DNA of 64,000 nucleotides, taken from NCBI RefSeq assembly GCF_000730285.1, contig NZ_CP007174.1:434001-498000 (forward strand), in the 5' to 3' direction. A program made the translations under genes and the position numbers. Positions 55,999 through 64,000 of the stretch are shown piece by piece (position 1 is the first letter of the stretch; every line of letters begins with the position of its first letter). The notes under the pieces were generated by a model. The model was not told where the DNA came from. It searched no databases and was given only the letters and a program-made list of their open reading frames with translations. Origin of the DNA: Candidatus Nitrososphaera evergladensis SR1. Its GTDB lineage: Archaea > Thermoproteota > Nitrososphaeria > Nitrososphaerales > Nitrososphaeraceae.

Positions 55999-56286
55999 TT
56001 AAGCGCATGTTATCGCTTCTGCCTCTTCTTCCTCCTCACGTTGCCTATCCTCTGAAATAATAACTTCTGAATTGGATACGTTTTTCTTTTTTTTGCGAAG
56101 CGCCCTGACTTTCTCAAGAATTTCCTTTAATTCGGCTTCTGAAACCTTTGCAATACTCGCATCGCATTTGAGGCCCCTCTCATGAAGTACTTCCTCGGTT
56201 AACGTGATAATCTCATCCTTGTGTTCTTTTTCTTCCTTTGTTAGCATACCTTGGCTCATAAATCTAAAGAAAGCAAAATCACTCAT
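55999..56286 (-). CDS. small charged helical protein (95 aa)
   Basis: ATG 56286 (MSDFAFFRFMSQGMLTKEEK) is preferred over the longer frame. The chain is helical and charged (DEIITLTEEVLHERGLKCDA, VSEAELKEILEKVRALRKKK) and ends in an acidic tail. It starts the run of minus-strand genes that includes the membrane protein and the SPFH protein. The function is unknown. Confidence 0.6.
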   Translation of the reverse strand: MSDFAFFRFMSQGMLTKEEKEHKDEIITLTEEVLHERGLKCDASIAKVSEAELKEILEKVRALRKKKKNVSNSEVIISEDRQREEEEEAEAITCA

Positions 56287-56397
56287 AGTATCTAATTCTG
56301 CAATCTTGCTATTTACCTTATAGTTTAGGAAAATGCGCACTGCCGCTATTGTGGCATCGTCGAATTAACGGGCCGGCCATATTTCTTTGAAACCAAG

Positions 56398-56681
56398 ATG
56401 CTGCTGGCGGTGGCTTTAGAGGTCGTTTTTGTTTCAAGCTCAAGTGCAGCCAGACCAACGATCTCCCTTGCGGCAGATAATGATGATATGCTGCTGTCAA
56501 CAGAGGTCGCTGACAATGGCAATAATAATAGCAGCATCGGTCATGATTGTTGGAAATGGGTACGCTATCCTCTGGCTACGGAGAATGGCAGCAGTTTAAA
56601 ACCTCCTTATCATGCGAGGGCTACGAATGCCATTTGCCAAAATACTACAATGATGAAGTATGCCGCAACGTGCTAGGATAA
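56398..56681 (+). pseudogene. possible frameshifted short exported protein
   Basis: The frame from ATG 56398 begins with a signal-like segment (MLLAVALEVVFVSSSSAARP) and runs to GHDCWKWV near 56555. From there a different frame reads more like a folded mini-protein: GYGEWQQFKTSLSCEGYECH, then LPKYYNDEVCRNVLG, ending at TAA 56679-56681, with three cysteines in order. Joining the two by a one-base shift would give a secreted Cys-rich protein. The evidence is composition only. Confidence 0.4.
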
Positions 56682-56778
56682 ATTTGCGCTCGACAAACGG
56701 CGTGCGCGTCTGCTCCTTTTCGCGCACGCAAAAGGAACAAATAGAGAGTCTCCAAAAAAGGAGCACGGACTGAAAAAA

Positions 56779-57453
56779 ATGTATACGGAACTGATGGTAG
56801 CAGGAGGAGTCTTTTGGTCCATTACATATGTCCTGATAATCCGTCAAGGATTCAAAGACAAGACTTTTGGAATGCCGCTAGCGGCCCTTTGTGCAAACAT
56901 TTCTTGGGAGGCGATATTCTCGATGCTTCATCCCGTTTCACCGCCTCAACTGTACATAAACTATGCATGGTTTGCACTTGATGCGATCATTGTATTTCAG
57001 TTCTTAAAATATGGCAAAAAAGAATTTTTTCCAAAATTCTCTACGGCTCAATTCTATCTTGCATTTTCATTTGGGCTGGTGATGGCCTTCTTTGCCGTAC
57101 TTTTTGTAACATACGAATTTGAGGACTGGCATGGGGCGTACGCGGCTTTTGCACAGAACCTGATGATGTCTGTCTTGTTCATATGGATGTTTTTCAGCCG
57201 CAGCAGTGACGACAATAGTAGTAATAGCCTTAGAGGACAGTCCTTCTACATTGCCCTCTTCAAGATGCTTGGAACCGGCGTTAGCAGCCTTGCATTCTAC
57301 CTGTACCAGCCGATCTCGCACGGGTCATTTCTGATGACATATCTCTACGTTTCCATATTCGTATGCGACGTAATATACACAGGGTTGGTGTACCAACGCT
57401 CCAGGCAGCAAAAGATATCACTACTCTTCTTTGGGCAGTTGTTAAAGAAGTAG
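56779..57453 (+). CDS. seven-helix membrane protein resembling transmembrane terpene cyclases (Pyr4 family)
   Basis: The 224-residue protein has about seven hydrophobic helices. Helix two contains GMPLAALCANISWEAIFSML with Glu44, and the last helix contains SIFVCDVIYTGLVY with Asp197. In the fungal meroterpenoid cyclase Pyr4 one glutamate in a similar N-x-x-W-E motif and one aspartate near the C-terminus are needed to protonate the substrate. The layout NISWE...FALDAIIVFQFLKYGK fits that family. A PQ-loop or other seven-helix fold is an alternative. A hydrophobic insert with Ser/Asn (DDNSSNSL, about residues 144-151) lies in one loop. Confidence 0.6.
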   Translation: MYTELMVAGGVFWSITYVLIIRQGFKDKTFGMPLAALCANISWEAIFSMLHPVSPPQLYINYAWFALDAIIVFQFLKYGKKEFFPKFSTAQFYLAFSFGLVMAFFAVLFVTYEFEDWHGAYAAFAQNLMMSVLFIWMFFSRSSDDNSSNSLRGQSFYIALFKMLGTGVSSLAFYLYQPISHGSFLMTYLYVSIFVCDVIYTGLVYQRSRQQKISLLFFGQLLKK

Positions 57454-58036
57454 GAAAGGATGGGAAGGAAAAAGGTGCGAAAGGCAGGATTTTGAACCTC
57501 CCATACTGACGGGTCGCTTGACAGGCACATCATTTAATATCAAAGAAGCAGGTCTGTGTGGTTTCGAGCCTCTCTGATAAAATCTCTTAATTGGACTGAT
57601 TATTTCAGAAATAGAGCTCCTGCGCAATCTCGTGATTTAGAACTTCAGGGTTCTGCATAATCTCGTTGGCAGGCGATTATTTGGTCTTAGCTTTTTTATC
57701 AAAGCATGTACTTTTCGTCGACAATTGATTTAAGCCGTCTTTAGAACAGATCTATATCGAGGCATTGTAACCTTGTGCGATAATATCAATACCTGGTTAT
57801 CACACATTGTGCGGAGGGCTAGCAGAAATCAAAAGCGAGCCTTCGACCCCAAAGCTGAAGCCGCGCTAATGCATGTGTCTATTTCTACGATGCTTATCAT
57901 CAGGATGAATTGATACAACCATTTTGGCATTTGTCCTCCCTCTCTTTCTACGACCTTCTCTTTATCTGGTGTCTGGAGCCGTTCTGATGCCTGGCTATGC
58001 ACAGTCGCTCTATGTGTGCAGGCAAGGAAGAGGGCG
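57454..58036. other. gene-free stretch with tRNA-like fragments
   Basis: No gene is supported in about 580 bases. On the minus strand, 57480-57530 contains ggttcaaaatcc and tttcgcacc, recalling a T-arm and 3' acceptor end of a tRNA. The loop is one base too long and no matching 5' half is present. It may be a tRNA relic or chance. Confidence 0.35.
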
Positions 58037-58678
58037 CTAGGCTCCGTCCATGCCGTCTCTGCCATCCCTCCCATCTTTGCCATCCATACCGTTTATCGCG
58101 TCCTGCCCGTCTTGACCGTTCTGACCATTATTATTACTTGATTCCGACTGAGTGGCGTTTTCTTCGGTTACTATCGTCGGCACCGTAACAAAGGACTGGT
58201 CGCCTGCAACGCTGTTAATACTGTCGCACTTGAAAAAGGCCGTCTCATTGAACTTATAGTATATTGAGCCGTTGAAAACCTCGTCACATACAAACTCGTT
58301 TCCTTCCGAGTCAAAGTACGACTCGCTCGTCTCATTATATCTGTGCATCGGGTTGTGCCTCTCGTAGAGCATTATCTTCTTCGTCTCATTGGTTCGTGCT
58401 GTCGCCGCCGTCGTTTCGTCGTCGTCGCTGCTGCCGGCTGTGCCACCCTTGCCACCCTCGCCTCCGAGGCCACCATTTTGGCCTTTGCCGTTGAGGCCCG
58501 GATGCCCATCACGGCCATCGTTCGCCGTTTTATTGCTATTCTTTGGGTCATTGTCCCCTCTATTAGGAATTGCAATCACATATTGTAGTGATGTTGCATA
58601 TGACAGAAGACCTAATCCAACAGCTGCAATAGCCACGAAAAGCATGATGTTTTTGCTAGATATGGCATTCCACATCAT
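58037..58678 (-). CDS. exported collagen-like protein (213 aa)
   Basis: A hydrophobic segment (residues about 9-33, NIMLFVAIAAVGLGLLSYAT) leads to DGRDGHPGLNGKGQNGGLGG, collagen-like triplets, and a central globular part with several N-x-T/S sites (YNETSESYFDSEGNEF, GSIYYKFNETAFFKCD). A second collagen-like tail, GMDGKDGRDGRDGMDGA, closes the chain. It is the only Gly-rich gene of the window on the minus strand. Surface or matrix location is likely. Upstream lies a palindromic element (58717-58742). Confidence 0.8.
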   Translation of the reverse strand: MMWNAISSKNIMLFVAIAAVGLGLLSYATSLQYVIAIPNRGDNDPKNSNKTANDGRDGHPGLNGKGQNGGLGGEGGKGGTAGSSDDDETTAATARTNETKKIMLYERHNPMHRYNETSESYFDSEGNEFVCDEVFNGSIYYKFNETAFFKCDSINSVAGDQSFVTVPTIVTEENATQSESSNNNGQNGQDGQDAINGMDGKDGRDGRDGMDGA

Positions 58679-58716
58679 TTAATAGACTATGAGATGCCCC
58701 CTTAAAGCATTGAGAA

Positions 58717-58742
58717 GCGATAATTCATAATACAATTATCGC
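58717..58742. promoter_or_regulatory. 9-bp inverted repeat upstream of two Gly-rich genes
   Basis: GCGATAATT and AATTATCGC are perfect reverse complements with an eight-base spacer. The element lies about 40 bases upstream of the start of the minus-strand collagen-like gene, beyond its likely TATA-like sequence (ctttaag, about 58700-58706). It is about 200 bases upstream of the plus-strand Gly-rich gene. It is a candidate operator. Confidence 0.5.
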
Positions 58743-58862
58743 AAAAACTCTTTTAAGATTATTATTACCTTAAATTAGGTAGAAAGACCAATAGTGTCTT
58801 ACTCTATGAAAGTATAATAATTTCATAATCTATGAAAAAAATACTAGGATAATGATGTTTGA

Positions 58863-58939
58863 CTCTAGCTATCTGTAATATTTGGTCATTATACCCATTA
58901 TTTTGCATCAGTCTTAAATCAAACTTTTGTTAGACAGCG
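58863..58939 (+). repeat. upstream module shared with the broken Gly-rich gene at 7.3 kb
   Basis: This stretch is a near-identical copy of 7246-7323 and precedes the intact paralog. It includes the TATA-like cttaaatc (58913-58920), about 25-30 bases before the ATG at 58944, in keeping with a short or absent leader. Confidence 0.75.
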
Positions 58940-58943
58940 TCTG

Positions 58944-59369
58944 ATGATAAGCAGTCATGTAAAAAGCAAAATGTTGTTGATGAGCCTAGTGCTGGGGCTC
59001 GCAATCGCATCATATGCAATCTCTTTACCTGATGCGTTTGCATCCAATGGCGGCAACGGTGGCAATGGCGGCGATGGAGGAGATAGTTATGGTTCCGGCG
59101 ACGGCGGAAACGGAGGTAACGGCGGCAATGGTGGAGACGGCGGCGACTGCGTCTTCTGTCCCGGACATGGCAGCGGCGGCAACGGAGGTAACGGAGGTAA
59201 CGGTGGAAATGGAGGAGATAGTCACGGTTCCGGTAACGGAGGTAACGGTGGGAATGGCGGCAACGGAGGTAACGGCGGCAATAGCGGATATGATGAAGAC
59301 GACGATGATGACGACAAACACTACAAGCACCCCAAATACCACAAGCACCACAAGCACAAACATCACTGA
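58944..59369 (+). CDS. exported Gly/Asn-rich protein with His/Lys-rich tail (141 aa)
   Basis: A hydrophobic export segment (residues about 10-32, MLLMSLVLGLAIASYAISLP) precedes GGNGGNGGDGG repeats and one non-repetitive CVFCPGHGSGG motif with two cysteines and a histidine. A tail of six aspartates leads into KHYKHPKYHKHHKHKHH. The tail could bind metal or attach the protein to an anionic cell wall. The N-terminal nine residues before the second methionine are also present in the relic's upstream sequence, so the ATG at 58944 is the likely start. Confidence 0.8.
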   Translation: MISSHVKSKMLLMSLVLGLAIASYAISLPDAFASNGGNGGNGGDGGDSYGSGDGGNGGNGGNGGDGGDCVFCPGHGSGGNGGNGGNGGNGGDSHGSGNGGNGGNGGNGGNGGNSGYDEDDDDDDKHYKHPKYHKHHKHKHH

Positions 59370-59753
59370 TACCTAAAGAACAGCAGGCCCCTTCGACAGT
59401 AAAATGGAATAGAAAGGGAGAGGGTAAAAGCAATAGATAGCAGCATTGCAGGCTCTACAGTAAATGTGGTAACTACTGGCGTTACCACTACTTTTTCATT
59501 TTTATGTCATTATTATGACCGTGCCGAATAGACTTGCTTTAACAAAATCAAAGACGTACATTTTTTGCAGGCACAGCCGCAGCGAGAAACGGTATCAAGA
59601 ACAATCGGCACACACAACAAAACCCGCCACCGAAAACCAAATAATTCTTGTACGGGGTGCAGAATACAATCTTCTTCCTATATATGATTTCATTATTTTG
59701 TTATCTGCTAGAATACCTGTTGTGGTTAAAAACAAACCTCGAAATTTAGGACG
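59370..59753. other. intergenic stretch
   Basis: About 380 bases without a supported gene. A-rich tracts lie before the next start; nothing else is recognised. Confidence 0.4.
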
Positions 59754-60728
59754 ATGAATAATACCATCATCAACAACAAAAAAAGATACAAAACGCCGGC
59801 AATCGTCATTTCAATGATGCTTGTCTCCGGCATGTTCTCGATAGCGGCGACCCAAGAGCCAAACCTGGCAGCCGCCCAGACACCGTCACCGGACTTGTTT
59901 GCTTTTAAAAAGAGCGGTACCAAATCCAACAGCACCGAGGTCTATGCAATCCCTGGTACTAACCCTCAGCAGCTGCTACTCCAGACAGGTACTGCTCTTC
60001 CAGAGACGGACGAGACATACGAGTTTGCAGTAGACGATTGGAACCATGATGGCACAGCGGATATAGTCGCCATCAAGATGAGTGACACCAAATCCAACAG
60101 CACAGAAGTCGAGGTCCTAGATGGCGCTTCCAACTTTACCACATTCCTCCTTGACACAGGTACTGCCCTGCCAGACACTGACGAAACGTACGATTTTGGA
60201 TTCGACGACTGGAACAACGACGGCTCTTCAGACTTGGTTGCCATCAAGATGACAAACACTGCAACAAACAGCACAGAGGTGCAGGTACTTGACGGCGCTT
60301 CCAACTTTACTGCGTTCTTGGTTCAGACCAGCACTGCCCTGCCAGAAACAGGTGACGGGTTTGATTTTGCAGTAGACGACTGGAACAACGACGGAACTGC
60401 TGACGTAATAGCCATAAAGATGGCAAACACCCAATCCAACAGCACCGAGATACAGGTTGTATCAGGAGCCGATCCACAAAAGTTCCTTGTCCAGACGAGC
60501 ACAGCCCTGCCGCAAGCCGGCGAGGAATTTGATTTTGCTGCAGATGACTGGAACAACGATGGCACTTCCGACCTTGTCGCCATTAAAATGATTGACACAG
60601 AAACAAACGGCACTGAATTGCACGTAATTTCTGGTGCCAACCCGCAGCAGTTCCTTGTTCAAACAGGCACGGCCTTGCCGGAGACAGGAGAAACATATGA
60701 TTTTGACACATGGAAAGCTCGGTCGTAG
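59754..60728 (+). CDS. exported FG-GAP/VCBS-like repeat protein
   Basis: After a signal peptide (residues about 15-42, TPAIVISMMLVSGMFSIAAT) the chain has repeats of about 54 residues. Each contains S-x-x-T-E-V-x-V, a F-L-L/V-Q/D-T-G/S-T-A-L-P motif and the acidic loop DDWNNDGTADIVAIKM, the calcium-binding D-x-N-x-D-G of FG-GAP/VCBS blades. Four loops are complete. The last repeat stops as TYDFDTWKARS, missing its calcium loop, so the 3' end may have been truncated. Beta-propellers of this type act as adhesins or scaffolds outside the cell. Confidence 0.85.
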   Translation: MNNTIINNKKRYKTPAIVISMMLVSGMFSIAATQEPNLAAAQTPSPDLFAFKKSGTKSNSTEVYAIPGTNPQQLLLQTGTALPETDETYEFAVDDWNHDGTADIVAIKMSDTKSNSTEVEVLDGASNFTTFLLDTGTALPDTDETYDFGFDDWNNDGSSDLVAIKMTNTATNSTEVQVLDGASNFTAFLVQTSTALPETGDGFDFAVDDWNNDGTADVIAIKMANTQSNSTEIQVVSGADPQKFLVQTSTALPQAGEEFDFAADDWNNDGTSDLVAIKMIDTETNGTELHVISGANPQQFLVQTGTALPETGETYDFDTWKARS

Positions 60729-60963
60729 AACGGCAGTAGCGGCGGTGTCATCCCTGTCTGCGGATGAACTGGATTTCACCCGCTGATCCTGATGTGCTCG
60801 CCACGTGGCTAAAAAGAAGAAGGAGGAGCGGGCAAGAAATCTCAAAGAAGGCAGAAAAAGAGGATGAGGAGGCAAGGAGCAAAAATATCCTTATTCGCGT
60901 GCTTCTGTCCCTCTCCTTCTCCCTTTCTGTTCCTTAAAGATCCTGTGTCACTAGAGACCTTTT

Positions 60964-61155
60964 TCAATCAAAGGCATAGTCTCCGCTAGACAAACACTTG
61001 TTACAGATCCTTCGCATTACGATAATACTGCTATCTTGTGTCTCAAAGAGTACCGTTGCCGTTGCAATGTCTCCACATGCATTGCAATAGAAAGGACTTG
61101 ATCTGTTCTTTCTTGGCTCTAGGGGTTTTGTATCAAGGTGTTTTAGCATGACCAT
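60964..61155 (-). CDS. small zinc-ribbon protein (63 aa)
   Basis: ATG 61155 (MVMLKHLDTKPLEPRKNR) is preferred; ATG 61170 would add five residues. Two pairs of cysteines (FYCNACG and ICNKCL), 33 residues apart, form a zinc ribbon around the strand TATVLFETQDSSIIVMRR. This pattern is widespread in short thaumarchaeal proteins of unknown role. Confidence 0.7.
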   Translation of the reverse strand: MVMLKHLDTKPLEPRKNRSSPFYCNACGDIATATVLFETQDSSIIVMRRICNKCLSSGDYAFD

Positions 61156-61350
61156 CGAATAGAAATCCAAGATAATTAAGCCCTGCTTACCGGCTGATCA
61201 TTGATCATTTGAGCAGGGCAAATACATTCTATCTAAAAAATCTGCAACAATGGCAAGTCAGAGCGATTATCTGGAATTTAACCGACCAATTGGTACTGTA
61301 GAGGCTGCCATCAGGCTTTATTCCATGCGTGTGGAACTAATTACTCCCAT

Positions 61351-62568
61351 ATGTCGTTTCTTGACAAAAAAAAGCGTTATGTTTGTGGTAACAGCAACGA
61401 TCCAACAAAAGCAGCAGCTCTGGCCATCTTGACAGTTGCCTTGTTGCTCATGGCAACAATGATGTCGCCTGCCCTTGGCAGACTGGTACAATCTGCCGCA
61501 GCAGTTGAATTGACTGCTGCCACCGACGCCGACGATGATGATGACGGTGATAATAGAAGTGGTACTAGTGGCGATAATGAAGATAATAATAACAATAGCG
61601 AACTGAAACAATATGCACTTCAAAGGATAAACGAAGACAGGGCCAAATTTGGCATCGCTCCTGTCAGCATGGGCGACAATATGGCTGCGCAGGTACATGC
61701 CAAAGATGTTTTAAAAACACGGATGATATCGCATTGGACGACAGACGGAGAAAAGCCGTACATGACATATTCTAGGCTCGGCGGAGAAGGCGCAGTAGCG
61801 CAGAATGTCGCTACTTCTGGTTATCCGCAGGATTATGACGGATGCGTCTCTGGCACCTTGCTATGTGAAAAGACCGATCCGCGCAAAGCGATAGACCAGG
61901 TGGAATACAACATGATGGATAAAGACAAAGAATGCTGCGACGACGGCCACAGAAACAATATTCTCGACAAGCACCATACTCACGTGAGCATTGGAATCGC
62001 GTACGACGACTACTTTTTTGTCATGGTGCAGAACTTTGAGGATAAATACACAGTATGGACGCACAGGATAAGCGAAGAACAAGAGGAGACCGACGCCAAC
62101 AACAACGACGACGATGATAGTGATGACAATTCGGGTCAACAACAGCAAATGGAGATGATAACTATGAGCGGATCATTGGTGGACAATAGAGGCGACAGCA
62201 GCACTGACAACAACAACGACGATGGTGATGGCGGTTTGTCTCTCGTAAATGTGCAAGTCTATTACGACAGCCTGCCGACCCCAGAGATTTACGAGCAACA
62301 TAGATACGACAAGTCATACGGTTTGGGCAAACTCATCGCTCTTGTAGCAGAGCCTGCGCCAGAAGGCACTGCCTATAAACAACCTGACAAATTCTCTATC
62401 ATAGAAGCTCAAAACTGGCAAGCACAAGGTTCGGAATTTGACATCGCCTTCTCTTTGCAGGAACTATCCGATACATATGGAAAGGGAGTTTACACGATAG
62501 TGATGCTTGCCCAGAATTCAGAAGATGAAGTGCTTCCCACATCTGAAACATCTGTTTTCGTGAACTAG
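61351..62568 (+). CDS. exported CAP (SCP/PR-1-like) domain protein
   Basis: The 405-residue protein starts with a membrane/signal segment (residues about 20-43). An acidic linker of Asp and Asn (about 56-82, GAT/AAT repeats) leads to a CAP domain: YALQRINEDRAKFGIAPVSM, MAAQVHAKDVLKTRMISHW, GEGAVAQNVATSGY, DDGHRNNILDKHHTHVSIGI, YFFVMVQNFE. The His-Glu-His cavity residues are in place. After a second acidic, Asn-rich linker, about 110 residues form a separate beta domain (SLVNVQVYYDSLPTPEIYEQ, GVYTIVMLAQNSEDE). CAP proteins are secreted; their ligand here is unknown. Confidence 0.9.
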   Translation: MSFLDKKKRYVCGNSNDPTKAAALAILTVALLLMATMMSPALGRLVQSAAAVELTAATDADDDDDGDNRSGTSGDNEDNNNNSELKQYALQRINEDRAKFGIAPVSMGDNMAAQVHAKDVLKTRMISHWTTDGEKPYMTYSRLGGEGAVAQNVATSGYPQDYDGCVSGTLLCEKTDPRKAIDQVEYNMMDKDKECCDDGHRNNILDKHHTHVSIGIAYDDYFFVMVQNFEDKYTVWTHRISEEQEETDANNNDDDDSDDNSGQQQQMEMITMSGSLVDNRGDSSTDNNNDDGDGGLSLVNVQVYYDSLPTPEIYEQHRYDKSYGLGKLIALVAEPAPEGTAYKQPDKFSIIEAQNWQAQGSEFDIAFSLQELSDTYGKGVYTIVMLAQNSEDEVLPTSETSVFVN

Positions 62569-62826
62569 CAGAGAAATCTCGCGACATTGCTGCTCCGCTG
62601 TATCTTCTGCGAACAAGTGGTGAATACCGTTCTCTCTTTTTCTCTCCTCTCCTCTTTCGAATCCAAGATTGCATGTGTTGCAGGCTCTGTTGCTGGCTTG
62701 CAATCTGTGATAGCGTATGTTGAGGCAATGTCTGAGCTAGCGAAGGGCTGCCTGCTGCCTCCATCTCCTTCCCCTCCTTCCTTGATAGATATTTTCATAA
62801 AATAGAGGCAGCTTGTCTTCAGTATC

Positions 62827-63093
62827 ATGGCACACGTATTAGCAAAACTTAGAGACGTAAAGTTTGAAGATGTCAAAAACATGCTCAAGGCAGACATGCT
62901 AAAGCATGGCGAGCAGGGATTGTATCTAAAGCACGTTTGGCGCAATGCCGATGACTCTGGTGAAGTACTGTTTATTTTTCAAACTAACGACCTGAGTCGC
63001 GCACGCAAATACATAGAATCAATTCATGCGCAGGTGCTCAAGGAAAACCCGCAGGCCAATTTGCCTAAAATGACATACCTGGACGACAGATAA
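62827..63093 (+). CDS. conserved-looking small protein (88 aa), ABM-like fold possible
   Basis: The chain (MAHVLAKLRDVKFEDVKNML, LYLKHVWRNADDSGEVLFIF, QTNDLSRARKYIESIHAQVL, LPKMTYLD) has the beta-alpha-beta-beta-alpha-beta order of small ferredoxin-like or antibiotic-monooxygenase-like proteins. The ATG is clean. The family is unknown to me by name but looks like a common cytosolic thaumarchaeal protein. Confidence 0.7.
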   Translation: MAHVLAKLRDVKFEDVKNMLKADMLKHGEQGLYLKHVWRNADDSGEVLFIFQTNDLSRARKYIESIHAQVLKENPQANLPKMTYLDDR

Positions 63094-63202
63094 AGGCGTA
63101 TCAAAAAAAGAGAATAAGTAAAGGCATACTTGACTCTCCTTCTTCTCTTCTCAATCTAGAGGAGACTGTCGTGTTGCTTAACTATCGACTGGAGGATTAT
63201 GT

Positions 63203-63472
63203 GTGCTAGGGACTCTGGCATATATGCTCCAAGATCGGTATCCCGCAACATCAAAGAAAGTTAAAGCAGCAGTTATCTTGGCCGGAGCTACACTGGTTCT
63301 GGGAGCCTTTCTTGTTCTTTCTACGGCAGTCGCCAACATGATGGCTCCAAAGACAACGGTAGCAAAAGAATCGAATACCGGCGGGGACGACGCTGATAAC
63401 GACAATAATCCTGCTCGCCTGACAGGACCTCTGGTCGTTGGCGAAACTCCATCGTCATATCCTGCATCTTGA
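63203..63472 (+). CDS. small single-helix membrane protein with extracytoplasmic tail (89 aa)
   Basis: GTG 63203 is supported by a GGAGG seven bases upstream (63191-63195); the next choice is ATG 63224. A basic stretch (SKKVK) precedes the membrane helix (AAVILAGATLVLGAFLVLST). The tail of about 40 residues is acidic and Pro/Ser-rich (NTGGDDADNDNNPARLTG). The function is unknown. Confidence 0.65.
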   Translation: MLGTLAYMLQDRYPATSKKVKAAVILAGATLVLGAFLVLSTAVANMMAPKTTVAKESNTGGDDADNDNNPARLTGPLVVGETPSSYPAS

Positions 63473-63504
63473 TGCCCCTTCAAATGACAGGGAAAGAACC
63501 CTAG

Positions 63505-63545
<41 letters not shown>

Positions 63546-63589
63546 TATGACACAAAAGACCCATTATCAGTAAAACACTTTTTCCCCTC

Positions 63590-64000
63590 TCATCGTTCCA
63601 ATTTTTTGAAATAGATCTCGGAATTCACATTGTCGACGGCGCTGCCATTATTATTACTGCCGTTGTTGCTAATGACGTGCTCTTCCCATGCGATGTAGAC
63701 GTTGTCGCCTTCTGCAATTATCTGCGGGAATACGGAATTACCGGCGGTGGTATTGCTGATGTTTATGGTGTCTGAAAATGTTACTTCAAAATCATTGTTG
63801 CTTGTTGCCGATGTAAAGTTGGCCTCTCTAAAGTATATGTCGTATGCCCCCGAAGCATCGTCCATCCAGACCACATAGACATTGCCGCTGCCAGAGACGG
63901 CAATCTCCGGCAGAATCGACTCTCCCGTATTATTGCTCAAGGTCCAGTAATAGTAGGGAAAGGGGTTATTGTTATCTGTCGCATTGCTTTTTGAGAAATA
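63590..64000 (-). CDS. partial CDS: C-terminal part of a propeller-like repeat protein
   Basis: The frame is open to the right edge, so only the last 136 residues are visible. Two repeats of a blade pattern are seen: ESILPEIAVSGSGNVYVVWM + DDASGAYDIYFREANF, and NSVFPQIIAEGDNVYIAWEE + EIYFKKL. This S-x-x-P-x-I-A-x-x-x-x-N-V-Y-V-x-W unit is common in sialidase-like or BNR-type beta-propellers exported by Thaumarchaeota. Asn-rich loops carry sequons. Confidence 0.75.
   Translation of the reverse strand, partial: YFSKSNATDNNNPFPYYYWTLSNNTGESILPEIAVSGSGNVYVVWMDDASGAYDIYFREANFTSATSNNDFEVTFSDTINISNTTAGNSVFPQIIAEGDNVYIAWEEHVISNNGSNNNGSAVDNVNSEIYFKKLER

Noticed and set aside
57480-57530. tRNA-like T-arm and acceptor end on the minus strand
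   Set aside because: The T-loop has eight bases, one stem pair fails, and no complementary 5' acceptor or D-arm is found within a normal or intron-extended distance.

Overview
The window comes from an archaeon, most likely an ammonia-oxidising Nitrososphaerota (Thaumarchaeota) of the order Nitrososphaerales, close to Nitrososphaera or Nitrosocosmicus. The support is gene content: transcription factor B, aIF1A, aIF2-alpha, a group II chaperonin and a Cdc48 ATPase, together with MEDS sensors, FilR1-type repressors, many tiny zinc-ribbon proteins and many secreted, sequon-rich surface proteins. No amo, rRNA or convincing tRNA gene lies in the window, so genus is inference.

Layout. 0-2.9 kb (minus strand): the end of a contractile injection system operon (tube-initiator/adaptor, LysM, gpD-like hub, gpV-like spike) running off the left edge. 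3-12 kb: an accessory region rich in surface-protein genes and relics, with a decayed W-rich repeat protein, a dehydrogenase tail, a broken Gly-rich gene, and two large Gly-rich/collagen-like exported proteins that share an identical 61-bp upstream element. 12-16 kb: an HtrA-type protease, another decayed W-rich relic, an unknown protein and a TFB relic. 16.7-23.7 kb: an informational/proteostasis island (TFB, a zinc-ribbon protein, HflX, aIF1A, thermosome, Cdc48). 24-31 kb: UspA, small proteins, aIF2-alpha, an HNH-like ORF, a translationally coupled MEDS pair and a Cas1-like relic. 31-38 kb: nitronate monooxygenase-like, alpha/beta hydrolase, VOC protein, an orphan succinate dehydrogenase/fumarate reductase flavoprotein and small thaumarchaeal families. 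38-45 kb: an exported Asn-rich protein, an Lrp-type RAM protein, PQQ-type sugar dehydrogenase, MsrB-MsrA and a Rieske-flavodoxin fusion. 45-58 kb: exported proteins, CBS protein, a 697-codon unusual protein with a partner, an SPFH protein, and a seven-helix protein resembling membrane terpene cyclases. 58-64 kb: two more Gly-rich/collagen-like proteins, an FG-GAP-like repeat protein, a CAP-domain protein and a partial propeller-like protein.

Themes. The cell invests heavily in its surface: at least four intact Gly-rich or collagen-like exported proteins, plus broken relatives, use shared promoter modules. Oxidative-damage repair and redox enzymes sit together near 41-45 kb. Many genes, including TFB, thermosome and the flavoprotein, carry Asn/Asp/Ser runs encoded by trinucleotide repeats. 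Several relics (W-rich repeat protein, ADH tail, Gly-rich gene, TFB, Cas1, SnoaL) point to active gene turnover. All functional calls come from reading the sequence; no database search was possible.
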